Below, piece after piece: positions 44,013 through 52,559 of a stretch of 64,000 nucleotides of DNA; position 1 is the stretch's first letter, and each line of letters begins with the position of its first letter. The notes beneath the pieces are model-generated. The model did no database searches. It was not told the origin of the DNA and saw only the letters and a program-made list of their open reading frames with translations. The translations under genes and the position numbers were made by a program. The DNA lies in NCBI GenBank assembly GCA_036001465.1, contig DASYUH010000015.1, positions 1-64,000 of the forward strand, read 5' to 3'. This DNA comes from Candidatus Polarisedimenticolia bacterium (GTDB lineage Bacteria; Acidobacteriota; Polarisedimenticolia; Gp22-AA2).

Positions 44013-44498
44013 GTTGCAGTCTTCGACAAGAGCCGTCCGACGACCAAGGCGCACCGACAGGGGATCATCCGGTCGTTCGTGCGCACCGGACCGGCCCGCA
44101 GCCAGCGGGAGATGCTGGGGCGCCTGCAGACCGCCGGGGTGCGCGTCACCCAGGCGACGCTGTCCCGCGACCTGCACGAGCTGGGCCTGGTCAAGGGCCC
44201 GTCCGGCTATCTCGAAGCGGACGCGCCCGCATCCGGCCCCGCATCGGACCGCATGCTGGAGCAGATGGAACGCATGATGCGCACCCACCTGACGGGCGCG
44301 GCCCGCGCCGGGAACCTGGTCGTCCTCAAGACCTCCCCCGGGCTGGCCCATGCGCTCGGTGTCGCCCTCGACCGCGCCGCGCTCGACGAGGTGGTCGGCA
44401 CCGTATCGGGAGACGACACGCTCTTCGCCGCCACCCCGAGCCCGTCGCGCGCCCGGGCCCTGGAGCGCAGGCTCCGCGGGCTCCTCGGGTGCCGGTAG
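44004..44498 (+). CDS. argR: Arginine repressor ArgR
   Basis: A 164-residue regulator. The N-terminal winged helix (about 15-80) includes RSQREMLGRLQTAGVRVTQA and the recognition helix region TLSRDLHELGLVK. The C-terminal domain (about 90-164), which forms hexamers and binds arginine, includes RAGNLVVLKTSPGLAHALGV and the acidic turn GTVSGDDTLFAATP. With arginine bound, ArgR represses biosynthetic operons. It heads the arginine cluster and is separated from argC by an intrinsic terminator. The ATG at 44004 lies within a possible operator. Confidence 0.95.
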   Translation: MNKVAVFDKSRPTTKAHRQGIIRSFVRTGPARSQREMLGRLQTAGVRVTQATLSRDLHELGLVKGPSGYLEADAPASGPASDRMLEQMERMMRTHLTGAARAGNLVVLKTSPGLAHALGVALDRAALDEVVGTVSGDDTLFAATPSPSRARALERRLRGLLGCR

Positions 44499-44520
44499 CG
44501 ACGCGAAACGCCATTCGTTG

Positions 44521-44558
44521 CGGCCGGTCCCGAACGAAGGGGCCGGCCGAATTTTTTT
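44521..44558 (+). terminator. Intrinsic terminator between argR and argC, possibly an attenuator
   Basis: CGGCCGGTCCC (44521-44531) pairs with GGGGCCGGCCG (44539-44549), an 11-bp stem with one G-T pair and a 7-nt loop, followed by AA and seven Ts (44552-44558). The loop AACGAA can alternatively pair with TTCGTT at 44514-44519 just upstream, which would compete with the terminator stem. The argC ribosome site (GGAG at 44561) follows at once. Confidence 0.8.
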
Positions 44559-44570
44559 GCGGAGTCGAGG

Positions 44571-45713
44571 ATGTCCGACGGCAGAATCGTGGTGGATCGA
44601 AAGGCGGGCGGGCGCGCCGGCGACGGCCGCGCCGGCGTGGCGATCTTCGGCGCCACCGGCTACGCCGGGCGCGAGGCGGCGCGCCTTCTCGAAGCCCACC
44701 CGTACTTCCAGCTCGCCGCGGTCTTCGGCGGGCCGGATCGCGACGGCGCGCCCCTGGGATCGATCCATCCGTCCCTGCGCGGTGTCGTGGACCTGCCGTG
44801 CCGCGGCCTCGACACGGACGGCCAGGGGGCGGCGGCCGCGGGGCCGGGGGACCGCGGCATCGGCCGGGTCGTGGCGGAGCTCGGCCGGCAGGGCGCGGCG
44901 CTGGCGCTTCTCGCGACCCCCGAGGAGACTTCGATCCGACTGGCCGGGCCGCTCCTCGACGCCGGGATTCGCGTCGTCGATCTCAGCGGCGCGTTCCGCC
45001 TGCGTCCGAAGGGGCTCTATCCCGAGTGGTACGGGTTCGAGCACGAAGCGCCGGAGCTGCTGGCGAGCGCGACTTACGGCCTCAGCGAGTGGAGCCGCGC
45101 CGCGATCGGCCCTGCCTCCCTGGTGGCCAACCCGGGCTGCTACCCGACCGCCGCTCTCCTGGCCCTTCTGCCCCTGCGGCGCGCCGGGCTCCTCGACACC
45201 GGGTCGCCCGTGATGATCCACGCGGTCTCCGGCGCCTCGGGGGCGGGGCGGCGCCTGCGCGAAGACCTGCTGTTCTGCGAGGTCGAAGGCTCGATCCGGC
45301 CCTACGGCCAGCCGCGCCACCGGCACCTGGCGGAGATCGCCCAGGGCGCCGGACTGGCGCCCGGGGAGGAGGTCCTGTTCCTGCCGCACCTCGCGCCGAT
45401 CGATCGCGGCCTCCTCTGCACGATCAGCGCGCGACTGCGGGACGGGGCCGCCGCGCCCGACGTCGCCTCGGCGTACGAGAACGCGTACGCCGGCGAGCCG
45501 TTCGTGCGGCTCCTGGGAGAAGGATGCCTTCCGTCCACGAGCGACGTGCGCGGCACCAACTCGTGCGCCATCGGCTGGACCTGCGATGCGGCCCATCGGC
45601 GCGCCACGCTCTTCGCCGCCATCGACAACCTGGTGAAGGGGGCCGCCGGCCAGGCGGTGCAGAACCTCAATCTCATGGCCGGCCGTTCCGAGGCCGAGGG
45701 GTTGCCGAGATGA
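44571..45713 (+). CDS. argC: N-acetyl-gamma-glutamyl-phosphate reductase
   Basis: ArgC reduces N-acetylglutamyl phosphate to the semialdehyde with NADPH, the third step of arginine synthesis. The 380 residues include the Rossmann motif AIFGATGYAGREAARLL (about 24-40), the catalytic cysteine in NPGCYPT (Cys190), the SGASGAGR loop and the HRHLAEI histidine motif. The NAG-phosphate binding region TNSCAIGW lies near the C-terminus. The ~20-residue N-terminal extension rich in Gly/Arg is longer than usual. GGAG and GAGG precede the ATG. The stop overlaps argB (ATGA). Confidence 0.96.
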   Translation: MSDGRIVVDRKAGGRAGDGRAGVAIFGATGYAGREAARLLEAHPYFQLAAVFGGPDRDGAPLGSIHPSLRGVVDLPCRGLDTDGQGAAAAGPGDRGIGRVVAELGRQGAALALLATPEETSIRLAGPLLDAGIRVVDLSGAFRLRPKGLYPEWYGFEHEAPELLASATYGLSEWSRAAIGPASLVANPGCYPTAALLALLPLRRAGLLDTGSPVMIHAVSGASGAGRRLREDLLFCEVEGSIRPYGQPRHRHLAEIAQGAGLAPGEEVLFLPHLAPIDRGLLCTISARLRDGAAAPDVASAYENAYAGEPFVRLLGEGCLPSTSDVRGTNSCAIGWTCDAAHRRATLFAAIDNLVKGAAGQAVQNLNLMAGRSEAEGLPR

Positions 45714-46513
45714 CGCGCCGACTCACCGTCGCCAAGATCGGCGGCAGCGTCCTGGAGAGCTCCCCCGCCGGAGAGGCGGTGCTCGATCGCATCGCCGCCG
45801 CCTGGAGGGCGGGCGAGGACGTTCTGGTGGTGCACGGCGGCGGAGCGGAGCTGAGCCGCTGGCTGTCGCGGCTCGGCATCCCCAGCCGGTTCGTCGGCGG
45901 CCAGCGGGCGACCAGCGAGGAGGTCCTCCAGGTGGCGCTCATGGTCCTGGGCGGCCTGGTCAACGGGCAGATCGTCGAGGGACTCGTGCGGCGCGGCTGC
46001 GCCGCGATCGGCCTGACGGGCGCCGACGGATCGGGGACCCTGGCCGTGCCCGCCGGCGACGGTCTGGGGGCGGTCGGGCGGGTCGCGTCGGTGAATGCGC
46101 GCTTCTACCGCGACCTGCTCGCGGCGCGCCGCCTTCCGGTCGTCGCGAGCCTGGCCCTGGGCCCGGACCACGGCTTCCTGAACGTCAACGCCGATCTGAT
46201 GGCGGCGGCGCTGGCCGCCGGGCTGCGCGCGGGCCGCCTGCTCTTCATGACCGACGTGGAGGGGGTGGCGGCCGAAGACGGGTCGGTCATCCGAACCCTG
46301 ACGAGGCGCGGCCTCGATCGGCTCATCGAATCGGGAGCGGCCCACGACGGGATGATCCCGAAGCTCCTCGCCTGCCGGCAGGCGCTGCGCTCGCGCGTGC
46401 CCGAGATCCGGATCGCCCCGCGCTTCCCCGGATCGCCCGGCGCCGTCTGCGGGACGCGCATCGTCGCCGCGCCGGCGGCGCGCTCCGCCCGGCCAGGAGG
46501 AGGCCTGCCGTGA
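45710..46513 (+). CDS. argB: Acetylglutamate kinase
   Basis: ArgB phosphorylates N-acetylglutamate with ATP, the second and usually committed step. The 267-residue amino-acid-kinase fold shows the N-terminal KIGGSVLE nucleotide loop, VVHGGGAELSRWL, RFVGGQRAT (acetylglutamate site), GADGSGTL, NVNADLMAAALA and FMTDVEGV. It lacks the long N-terminal helix associated with hexameric, arginine-inhibited ArgB, so feedback inhibition at this step may be absent (inference). It is translationally coupled on both sides: ATGA with argC and GTGA with argD. Confidence 0.94.
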   Translation: MTRRLTVAKIGGSVLESSPAGEAVLDRIAAAWRAGEDVLVVHGGGAELSRWLSRLGIPSRFVGGQRATSEEVLQVALMVLGGLVNGQIVEGLVRRGCAAIGLTGADGSGTLAVPAGDGLGAVGRVASVNARFYRDLLAARRLPVVASLALGPDHGFLNVNADLMAAALAAGLRAGRLLFMTDVEGVAAEDGSVIRTLTRRGLDRLIESGAAHDGMIPKLLACRQALRSRVPEIRIAPRFPGSPGAVCGTRIVAAPAARSARPGGGLP

Positions 46514-47784
46514 GCGCCCGATCGCTCGAGACCGGCACGGCGGCGATGGACCACGCCCTCGGCCTGGAGGCGCGCCACCTGTTTCCGACGTACGCGCGCT
46601 CGGGGCTTCGCGCGGTGGGGGGTTCGGGCTGCCGGCTTTACGACGACGCCGGTCGCGAGTATCTCGACATGCTCGGAGGGATCGCGGTGAACGCCCTCGG
46701 CCACGCGCACCCGCGGATCGTCGCCGCGCTGCGCGAGGCGGCCGGGGAGGAGCGGCTCCTGCTGCACTGCTCGAATCTCTACCACCACCCGTATCAGGGG
46801 CCGCTGGCGGCGCGCCTGGCGGCGCTCTTCGGCCTGCCGCGCGCCTTCTTCTGCAACAGCGGCAGCGAGGCGGTCGAGGCGGCGCTGAAGCTGGCGCGCG
46901 CCCGGGCACGGCGCGTCCTGGGTCTCGCCGCCTCGGAGCCACCGGAGATCGTCGCGCTGCATGGATCGTTTCACGGACGGACGGCGCTGGCTCTCTCGGT
47001 CACCGGCCAGGAGACATACCGCGCGCCGTTCGTGCCGCTGGTGCCCGGCGTCACCTTCGTCGCGCCCGACGACACCGAGGCGCTGGCGCGCGCCGCCTCA
47101 CCGCGGACCGCGGCGATCCTCCTCGAGCCCGTGCAGGGTGAGGGGGGCGTGCGCCCCCTGTCTCCGGGATTCGTGCAGGCGGCGCGGGCCGCATGCGACG
47201 CCACGGGGGCGCTGCTCATCGCCGATGAGGTGCAGTGCGGCCTGGGGCGCACCGGCGCCTGGTCGGCCTGCCGCCAGGCCGGCGTCGCGCCCGACCTGAT
47301 CACCCTCGCCAAGCCGCTCGCCGCCGGCCTGCCGCTCGGCGCCCTGCTCGGCCGCGACGATCTGGCCGAGGATTTCGGTCCCGGCTCGCACGGCTCGACC
47401 TTCGGCGGCGGCCCGCTCGCCTGCCGCCTGGCTCTCGCCTTTCTCGACGCGGTCGAGGCGGAGGGCCTGCTCGCCGCCGCCCAGGAGCGCGGCCGGAGGC
47501 TGGCCGCCGGGCTCGCGGCGATCGCCGCGAACGGCGCGGGCGGCTTCGCCACGGTCGATCCGGCCGGTCCCATCGAGGAGGTCCGCGGGCGGGGGCTGAT
47601 GATCGGCGTCGCCCTGCGCCGGCCGGCGGCCGGGGTCGTGGAGGCGCTGTTCGAGCGGGGCATCGTCACCGGCACCGCGGGAGAGCGGGTGCTGCGCCTG
47701 CTGCCCCCCTATGTCATCTCGGACGGGGAGATCGATCGCTTTCTCGACGCGTTCGCGTCCGTGCTGCGTGGAGGCGGGGAATGA
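46510..47784 (+). CDS. argD: Acetylornithine aminotransferase
   Basis: ArgD is a class III PLP aminotransferase converting N-acetylglutamate semialdehyde to N-acetylornithine with glutamate as donor. The 424 residues include the cofactor phosphate loop [35 protein letters not shown], the aspartate motif [13 protein letters not shown] and the Schiff-base Lys268 in [16 protein letters not shown]. The start is GTG, overlapping the argB stop (GTGA); the stop overlaps argG (ATGA). It may also serve lysine synthesis as DapC, as related enzymes do. Confidence 0.95.
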   Translation: MSARSLETGTAAMDHALGLEARHLFPTYARSGLRAVGGSGCRLYDDAGREYLDMLGGIAVNALGHAHPRIVAALREAAGEERLLLHCSNLYHHPYQGPLAARLAALFGLPRAFFCNSGSEAVEAALKLARARARRVLGLAASEPPEIVALHGSFHGRTALALSVTGQETYRAPFVPLVPGVTFVAPDDTEALARAASPRTAAILLEPVQGEGGVRPLSPGFVQAARAACDATGALLIADEVQCGLGRTGAWSACRQAGVAPDLITLAKPLAAGLPLGALLGRDDLAEDFGPGSHGSTFGGGPLACRLALAFLDAVEAEGLLAAAQERGRRLAAGLAAIAANGAGGFATVDPAGPIEEVRGRGLMIGVALRRPAAGVVEALFERGIVTGTAGERVLRLLPPYVISDGEIDRFLDAFASVLRGGGE

Positions 47785-49088
47785 GGCCCGGGGTCAAGCG
47801 CGCCGTGCTCGCCTATTCGGGCGGCCTGGACACCTCGATCATCATCCCCTGGCTCAAGGAGACCTACGGCTGCGAGGTGATCGCCATGGTGGCCGACGTC
47901 GGCCAGGGTGACGAGCTGTCCGGGCTCGAGCGCCGGGCGCTCAACTCCGGGGCCGACCACTTCGTGCGGCGCGATCTCCGGGCCGCCTTCGTCCACGAGC
48001 AGATCTGGCCGGCGCTCCGCGCGGGGGCCGTGTACGAGAACGGCTACCTGCTCGGCACGGCGCTCGCACGCCCGGTCATCGCGCGCGAGCAGGTGCGCGT
48101 GGCGCTCATGCACGGCGCCGATGCGCTGGCCCACGGCTGCACCGGCAAGGGGAACGACCAGGTGCGCTTCGAGCTGGTGTACCAGTCGCTGGCTCCCGGC
48201 CTGCGCATCCTCGCGCCCTGGCGGGAATGGTCCATCCGCTCGCGTGAGGAGGCGATCGACTATGCCGCCGCGCGCGGCGTCCCCGTTCCCGTCACCCGGC
48301 AGTCCCCTTACAGCCGCGACCGGAATCTGTGGCACGTCAGCCACGAGGGAGGCCCCCTGGAGGACCCGGCCGTCGAGCCGTCCGCGGACGTGTTCGTGCT
48401 GACCCGCGATCCGGACGGAGCGCCGGCGGCGGGGATCGAGGTCACCGTGGGGTTCGAAGCCGGCGTGCCGGTGGCGCTGGACGGAGAGCGACTGGACGGC
48501 GTCCCCCTCATCGAGCGCCTGAACCGTCTCGCCGGCGAGCAGGGGGTCGGGCGCGCGGACCTGGTCGAGAACCGCCTCGTCGGCATCAAGTCGCGCGGCG
48601 TGTACGAGACGCCGGCCGGCACGGTTCTCGTGCGGGCGCACCGCGAGCTCGAGTCGCTCTGCCTCGACCGCGCCACGCAGCATGTCAAGCAGCGCCTCGC
48701 CGAGCGCTATGCCGAGCTGGTCTACGACGGCCTCTGGTACACGCCGCTCCGCCTGGCGCTCGACGCGTTCGTCGCCAGGACCCAGGAGAACCTGGCCGGA
48801 GAGGTGACCCTCCGCCTGCGGCGCGGGACGATCACCGTCGTCGGGCGCCGCTCGCCGCACTCGCTCTACGACGCCGCTCTCGGCTCGTTCGTCATGGGAG
48901 AGGAGTACGACCCGAAGCACGCCGAGGGGTTCATCCGTCTGTTCGGCCTCTCGACGCGCGGGGCGCAGCCCGAAGCGATCGACGGGGACGCGGCGTCCGA
49001 TGCCGCGTCCTCGCACGCTCCCGCCCTGCCCATCCGCCCGCGGACCGCGGCGCGCTCAGGTGGCGCGCTCAAAGGGGTGCGGCCTTGA
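47781..49088 (+). CDS. argG: Argininosuccinate synthase
   Basis: ArgG joins citrulline and aspartate using ATP. The 435 residues carry the P-loop-like [17 protein letters not shown], the [14 protein letters not shown] motif and the [17 protein letters not shown] segment that contacts citrulline and aspartate, followed by the synthetase domain. A ~35-residue C-terminal tail rich in Ala, Ser and Pro is not part of the usual fold. The ATG overlaps the argD stop, and the argG TGA overlaps a TTG start of argH (TTGA). Confidence 0.96.
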   Translation: MRPGVKRAVLAYSGGLDTSIIIPWLKETYGCEVIAMVADVGQGDELSGLERRALNSGADHFVRRDLRAAFVHEQIWPALRAGAVYENGYLLGTALARPVIAREQVRVALMHGADALAHGCTGKGNDQVRFELVYQSLAPGLRILAPWREWSIRSREEAIDYAAARGVPVPVTRQSPYSRDRNLWHVSHEGGPLEDPAVEPSADVFVLTRDPDGAPAAGIEVTVGFEAGVPVALDGERLDGVPLIERLNRLAGEQGVGRADLVENRLVGIKSRGVYETPAGTVLVRAHRELESLCLDRATQHVKQRLAERYAELVYDGLWYTPLRLALDAFVARTQENLAGEVTLRLRRGTITVVGRRSPHSLYDAALGSFVMGEEYDPKHAEGFIRLFGLSTRGAQPEAIDGDAASDAASSHAPALPIRPRTAARSGGALKGVRP

Positions 49089-50701
49089 GCCGCCGCGCGC
49101 GGAAGCCGCGTCGCGCCCCGGGCGCGACGTCGCGGCGTGGGGCGGCATTCCGCGCGACGGCGCGGCGTGGGGCGGCATTCCGCGCGGCGGTGCCGCGGGG
49201 ATCGTCGGGCTCGGGCGCCCTCCCCGGACGACTGTGGGGGGGCGGCTTCGGCGCGCCGCTCGATGAGACGATCGAGCGGTACTGCGCCTCGTTCGCCTTC
49301 GATCGGCGGCTGCTCTCCGCCGACATCGCCGCCAATCGCGCCTGGGTCGAAGGCCTCCGCGGCGCCGGCATCCTGTCCGCCGGCGAGGCGGCCCGCCTCG
49401 ACGACGCCCTGCGGCAGGTCGGCGAGACGCCGATCCCGGACGGCGCCGGCATCGGGCCGGACGGCCCGGACGGCGGCGCCGCGCAGCCCGCCTTCGAGGA
49501 CGTCCACTCGTACGTCGAGGCGGCGGTCGAAGGGCTGGCGGGATCCGCCCTGGCGGGCAGGCTCCGCACCGGCCGATCGCGGAACGATCTGGTGGCGACC
49601 GACCTGAGGCTCTTCTGCCGGGAGCAGATTGCCCTGATGCGCCGGGCGCTCGCGGCCACCGTCCTGGAGTGCGCCTCCCTGGCCGAGCGCGCCGGCACAC
49701 TCGCGATCCCGGGGTACACGCATCTGCGGCGGGCGCAGCCGATCCTCCTGGCGCACCTCGTCCTGGCGCACGCCGAGCGGCTGATCCGGGACGACCTCCG
49801 CTTCGCCGAGGCCCAGCTGCACCTCGACGCCTGCCCGCTCGGCTCCGCCGCCCTGGCCGGCACGACGATCGCCGTCGACCGCCAGGCGCTGGCGCGGCGC
49901 CTCGGGTTCTCGCGCCCGACGGCCAACAGCCTCGATGCCGTCTCGGATCGCGACTTCGTCGTGGACACGCTGTACGCCTGCTCGTTGACGATGGTGCACC
50001 TGTCGCAGATCGCCGAGGACTTCATCCTCGGCACCGCCGACGAGTTCGGCTGGCTGGCGCTCGACGACGCCGCGGCGACCGGATCGAGCCTCATGCCGCA
50101 GAAGAAGAATCCCGACCCCCTCGAGCTGATGCGCGGCAAGGCGGGACGGGTCGCCGGCCGCCTGGCGGGGCTCCTGGCGACGCTGAAGGGGCTGCCGGCC
50201 GCCTACAACCGCGACCTGCAGGAAGACAAGGAGGCGCTGTTCGACGGCCTCGACACGACCCGCGCCTCTCTCGAGGTCCTGGCGAACGTCATCGCCTACC
50301 TGAAGCCGGTGCCGGGGCGGGGCCTGGCCGACGGCGGCGACCTGCTCGCGACCGACCTCGCCGAGTACCTGGCGGAGCGCGGCGTGCCGTTCGCCCGGGC
50401 GCACCATCTCGCCGGGGAGGCGGCGGCACGGGCGCGCGATGCCGGGCTGTCGCTGTCGCGCCTGCCGCTCGCGACGCTGCGCGCGGTGACTCCCCTGTTC
50501 CAGGACGACGTGTTCGCCTGGCTCGATCTGCGCGCCGCGATCGCGCGGCGCGGCTGCGCAGGCGGGACCGCCCCCGGGAGGGTCGCCGACGCGCTCGATC
50601 GCACGCGCGCCTGGGCCTCGGGGCGTCTGGCCGCCGCGGCTCGGGGCGGCGCGCCGTTTTCCGGCGCCCGCGGAAGGGAGCGTGCCGATGCCCCGCGCTG
50701 A
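49085..50701 (+). CDS. argH: Argininosuccinate lyase with basic N-terminal extension
   Basis: ArgH splits argininosuccinate into arginine and fumarate. The normal domain starts at [17 protein letters not shown], about residue 53, and includes [27 protein letters not shown] and the fumarase-superfamily signature [16 protein letters not shown] with catalytic Ser335. The TTG at 49085, overlapping the argG stop as TTGA, gives 538 residues with a ~50-residue Arg/Ala-rich extension containing a duplicated ten-residue unit. A GTG at 49190 would give a 503-residue protein close to normal length, so the start is uncertain. It overlaps the next gene by 14 nt. Confidence 0.92.
   Translation: MSRRARKPRRAPGATSRRGAAFRATARRGAAFRAAVPRGSSGSGALPGRLWGGGFGAPLDETIERYCASFAFDRRLLSADIAANRAWVEGLRGAGILSAGEAARLDDALRQVGETPIPDGAGIGPDGPDGGAAQPAFEDVHSYVEAAVEGLAGSALAGRLRTGRSRNDLVATDLRLFCREQIALMRRALAATVLECASLAERAGTLAIPGYTHLRRAQPILLAHLVLAHAERLIRDDLRFAEAQLHLDACPLGSAALAGTTIAVDRQALARRLGFSRPTANSLDAVSDRDFVVDTLYACSLTMVHLSQIAEDFILGTADEFGWLALDDAAATGSSLMPQKKNPDPLELMRGKAGRVAGRLAGLLATLKGLPAAYNRDLQEDKEALFDGLDTTRASLEVLANVIAYLKPVPGRGLADGGDLLATDLAEYLAERGVPFARAHHLAGEAAARARDAGLSLSRLPLATLRAVTPLFQDDVFAWLDLRAAIARRGCAGGTAPGRVADALDRTRAWASGRLAAAARGGAPFSGARGRERADAPR
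49131..49190. repeat. 30-bp tandem duplication at the start of argH
   Basis: Two head-to-tail copies of a 30-bp unit (49131-49160, 49161-49190; beginning CGCGGCGTGGGGCGGCATTC) differ at one base and code for [10 protein letters not shown] and [10 protein letters not shown]. It lies in the region between the argG stop and the conserved part of ArgH. Confidence 0.85.
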
Positions 50702-51185
50702 CGGATCGGCGGTTCTCGAAGTGCGCATCCGGCCGGCCGAACACGACGACCTGCCCGTGATCGAGGCGTGGATCAGGAAGTGGTCCGACCGTCAGGTCCT
50801 CCTGCCGCTGTCCGGCGGAGCGCTGCGCGCCGCCCTTCCGGATTTCCGCATCCTCTCCCCCGCATTCGGCCCGCCTATCGTGCTCGGGTTCGGGGCCCTG
50901 CGCCGCTATTCCTCGCGCCTGGCGGAGATCCGGTCGCTCGTCGTGGGCGACCCGTTCCAGGGGCTCGGCTTCGGCCGCCTCCTGGTCGACGAGCTGCTCG
51001 ACGAGGCGCGCCTGCACGGCCTCGAGCGCGTCTTCGTGCTGACCCGGGCCCCCGGCCTCTTCGAAAGACTGCGATTCTCCCAGGTGCCGCGCGAGAGCCT
51101 GCCGCAGAAGGTGTTCGTCGACTGCTCGATCTGCCGGCGGCGCGAGCGCTGCGACGAGATGGCGCTCGTGAAGGAGATGACGTGA
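50688..51185 (+). CDS. argA: Short GNAT-type N-acetylglutamate synthase
   Basis: A 165-residue GNAT protein placed between argH and argJ. The acetyl-CoA loop is visible in EIRSLVVGDPFQGLGFGRLL. The C-terminal DCSICRRRERCDEMALV, with its four cysteines, matches the ending typical of the short GNAT-only N-acetylglutamate synthases (as in mycobacterial ArgA), which lack the amino-acid-kinase domain. It would make N-acetylglutamate from glutamate and acetyl-CoA, priming the ArgJ cycle. The ATG at 50688 has GGGAG 7 nt upstream; a GTG two codons earlier is possible. The stop overlaps argJ (GTGA). Confidence 0.85.
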   Translation: MPRADGSAVLEVRIRPAEHDDLPVIEAWIRKWSDRQVLLPLSGGALRAALPDFRILSPAFGPPIVLGFGALRRYSSRLAEIRSLVVGDPFQGLGFGRLLVDELLDEARLHGLERVFVLTRAPGLFERLRFSQVPRESLPQKVFVDCSICRRRERCDEMALVKEMT

Positions 51186-52441
51186 CACGCAGCCCCGATG
51201 CCGGCCTCCTGCTGCGGCACCCGCGCGTCCCGCGGGGGTTCCGCCTCGCGGGCGTCGCCTGCGGCCTGAAGAAGCGGGGGCGCGCCGGGAAGCCGCTCGA
51301 TCTGGCCCTGATCGTTTCCGAGGGAAGGGCGGTGACCGCCGGCGTGTTCACGACCAACCGGTTCGCGGCGGCTCCGATCGTCGTGTGCCGCGATCACCTC
51401 GAGCGCTCGCTGGGACAGGCCCGCGGCGTGGTGATCAACTCCGGCTGCGCCAACGCCGCCACCGGCCTCGAGGGAGAGCGCCGAGCCCGCGCCGTGGCCG
51501 CGGCCGCGGCCCGTCTCGTGGACTGCCGGCCGGAGGAGATCCTGGTGGCCTCGACCGGGGTCATCGGCCGCCCGCTCGCCCATCGGCGCCTCGTGGGCGC
51601 CCTCCCCGTGGCGCGGCGCGCGCTGTCGCATGAGAGCGCGGGACTCGGCGCCGCCGCGCGCGCCATCATGACCACCGACACGCGCCCGAAGATCCGTTGC
51701 GCCGAGGCGGTCCTCGGCGGCCGCACGGTGACCGTGACCGGCTTCGCCAAAGGCTCGGGGATGATTCACCCGCGCATGGCGACCATGCTGGCGTTCATCC
51801 TCACCGACGCCAGCGTGCACCCGCGGCTGCTCGACCGCCTGCTGCGCGAGGCCGTGCGGGATTCGTTCAACGCCATTTCCGTGGACGGCGACTGCTCCAC
51901 CAACGATACCGTCCTCCTGATGGCCAGCGGCGCCGCCACCCATCGCGCTCTCCTGCGGTCCGGACCTCACGAGCAGCCGTTCGTCCGCGCCCTGCGCGCG
52001 GTCTGCCGCGCCCTCGCCCTCGACATTGTCACGGACGGCGAGGGCGCGCGCCGCATCCTGGAGGTGGAGGTGACCGGCGCCCCCAGCGAGACCGCGGCCG
52101 ACCGCGTCGCCCGGTCGATCGCCAATTCCCCCCTGGTCAAGACCGCCCTGGCCGGCGGCGATCCCAACTGGGGGCGCATCCTCTCCGCGGCCGGCGCCGC
52201 CGGCATCGACTTCTCCCCCGCCGGCGTCTCCATGAACATCGGCGACGTCCCCGTCGTCCGCCGCGGCCGCGCCGTCCCGTCCGGGAACGGCGCGCGGAAC
52301 GGCAACGGCCTCCGCCACCTGTTCGCCACCCCGCGCGTCCGGGTGCGGCTCGACCTCGCCTCCGGCCCCGGCCGCGCCGTTCTCTGGACCTGCGACTTGA
52401 CCCGCCGCTACATCGACATCAACGCACGCTATACGACCTGA
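51182..52441 (+). CDS. argJ: Glutamate N-acetyltransferase / amino-acid acetyltransferase (ArgJ)
   Basis: ArgJ transfers the acetyl group from N-acetylornithine to glutamate, making the acetyl cycle; bifunctional forms also use acetyl-CoA. The 419-residue precursor has VFTTNRFAAAPIVV near the start and the self-cleavage site in PRMATMLAFILTD (nucleophile Thr201), which generates alpha and beta chains. The C-terminal NPLVKTALAG-like SPLVKTALAGGDPNWGRIL and YIDINARYTT ending are also present. The start is GTG, overlapping the preceding stop as GTGA. The separate GNAT synthase next door suggests this ArgJ may be monofunctional, which is inference. Confidence 0.95.
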   Translation: MTRSPDAGLLLRHPRVPRGFRLAGVACGLKKRGRAGKPLDLALIVSEGRAVTAGVFTTNRFAAAPIVVCRDHLERSLGQARGVVINSGCANAATGLEGERRARAVAAAAARLVDCRPEEILVASTGVIGRPLAHRRLVGALPVARRALSHESAGLGAAARAIMTTDTRPKIRCAEAVLGGRTVTVTGFAKGSGMIHPRMATMLAFILTDASVHPRLLDRLLREAVRDSFNAISVDGDCSTNDTVLLMASGAATHRALLRSGPHEQPFVRALRAVCRALALDIVTDGEGARRILEVEVTGAPSETAADRVARSIANSPLVKTALAGGDPNWGRILSAAGAAGIDFSPAGVSMNIGDVPVVRRGRAVPSGNGARNGNGLRHLFATPRVRVRLDLASGPGRAVLWTCDLTRRYIDINARYTT

Positions 52442-52559
52442 AAAAATCGCGCGCAACATCGAAGTCTTTGGTACTGTAGCGCCAGGCTTCGCTCCGCGCG
52501 GCATGCGCGCTGCGTCATGTTTTGGACAGGCAGGCTGGACCCAACCGAGGCAAATCGCG

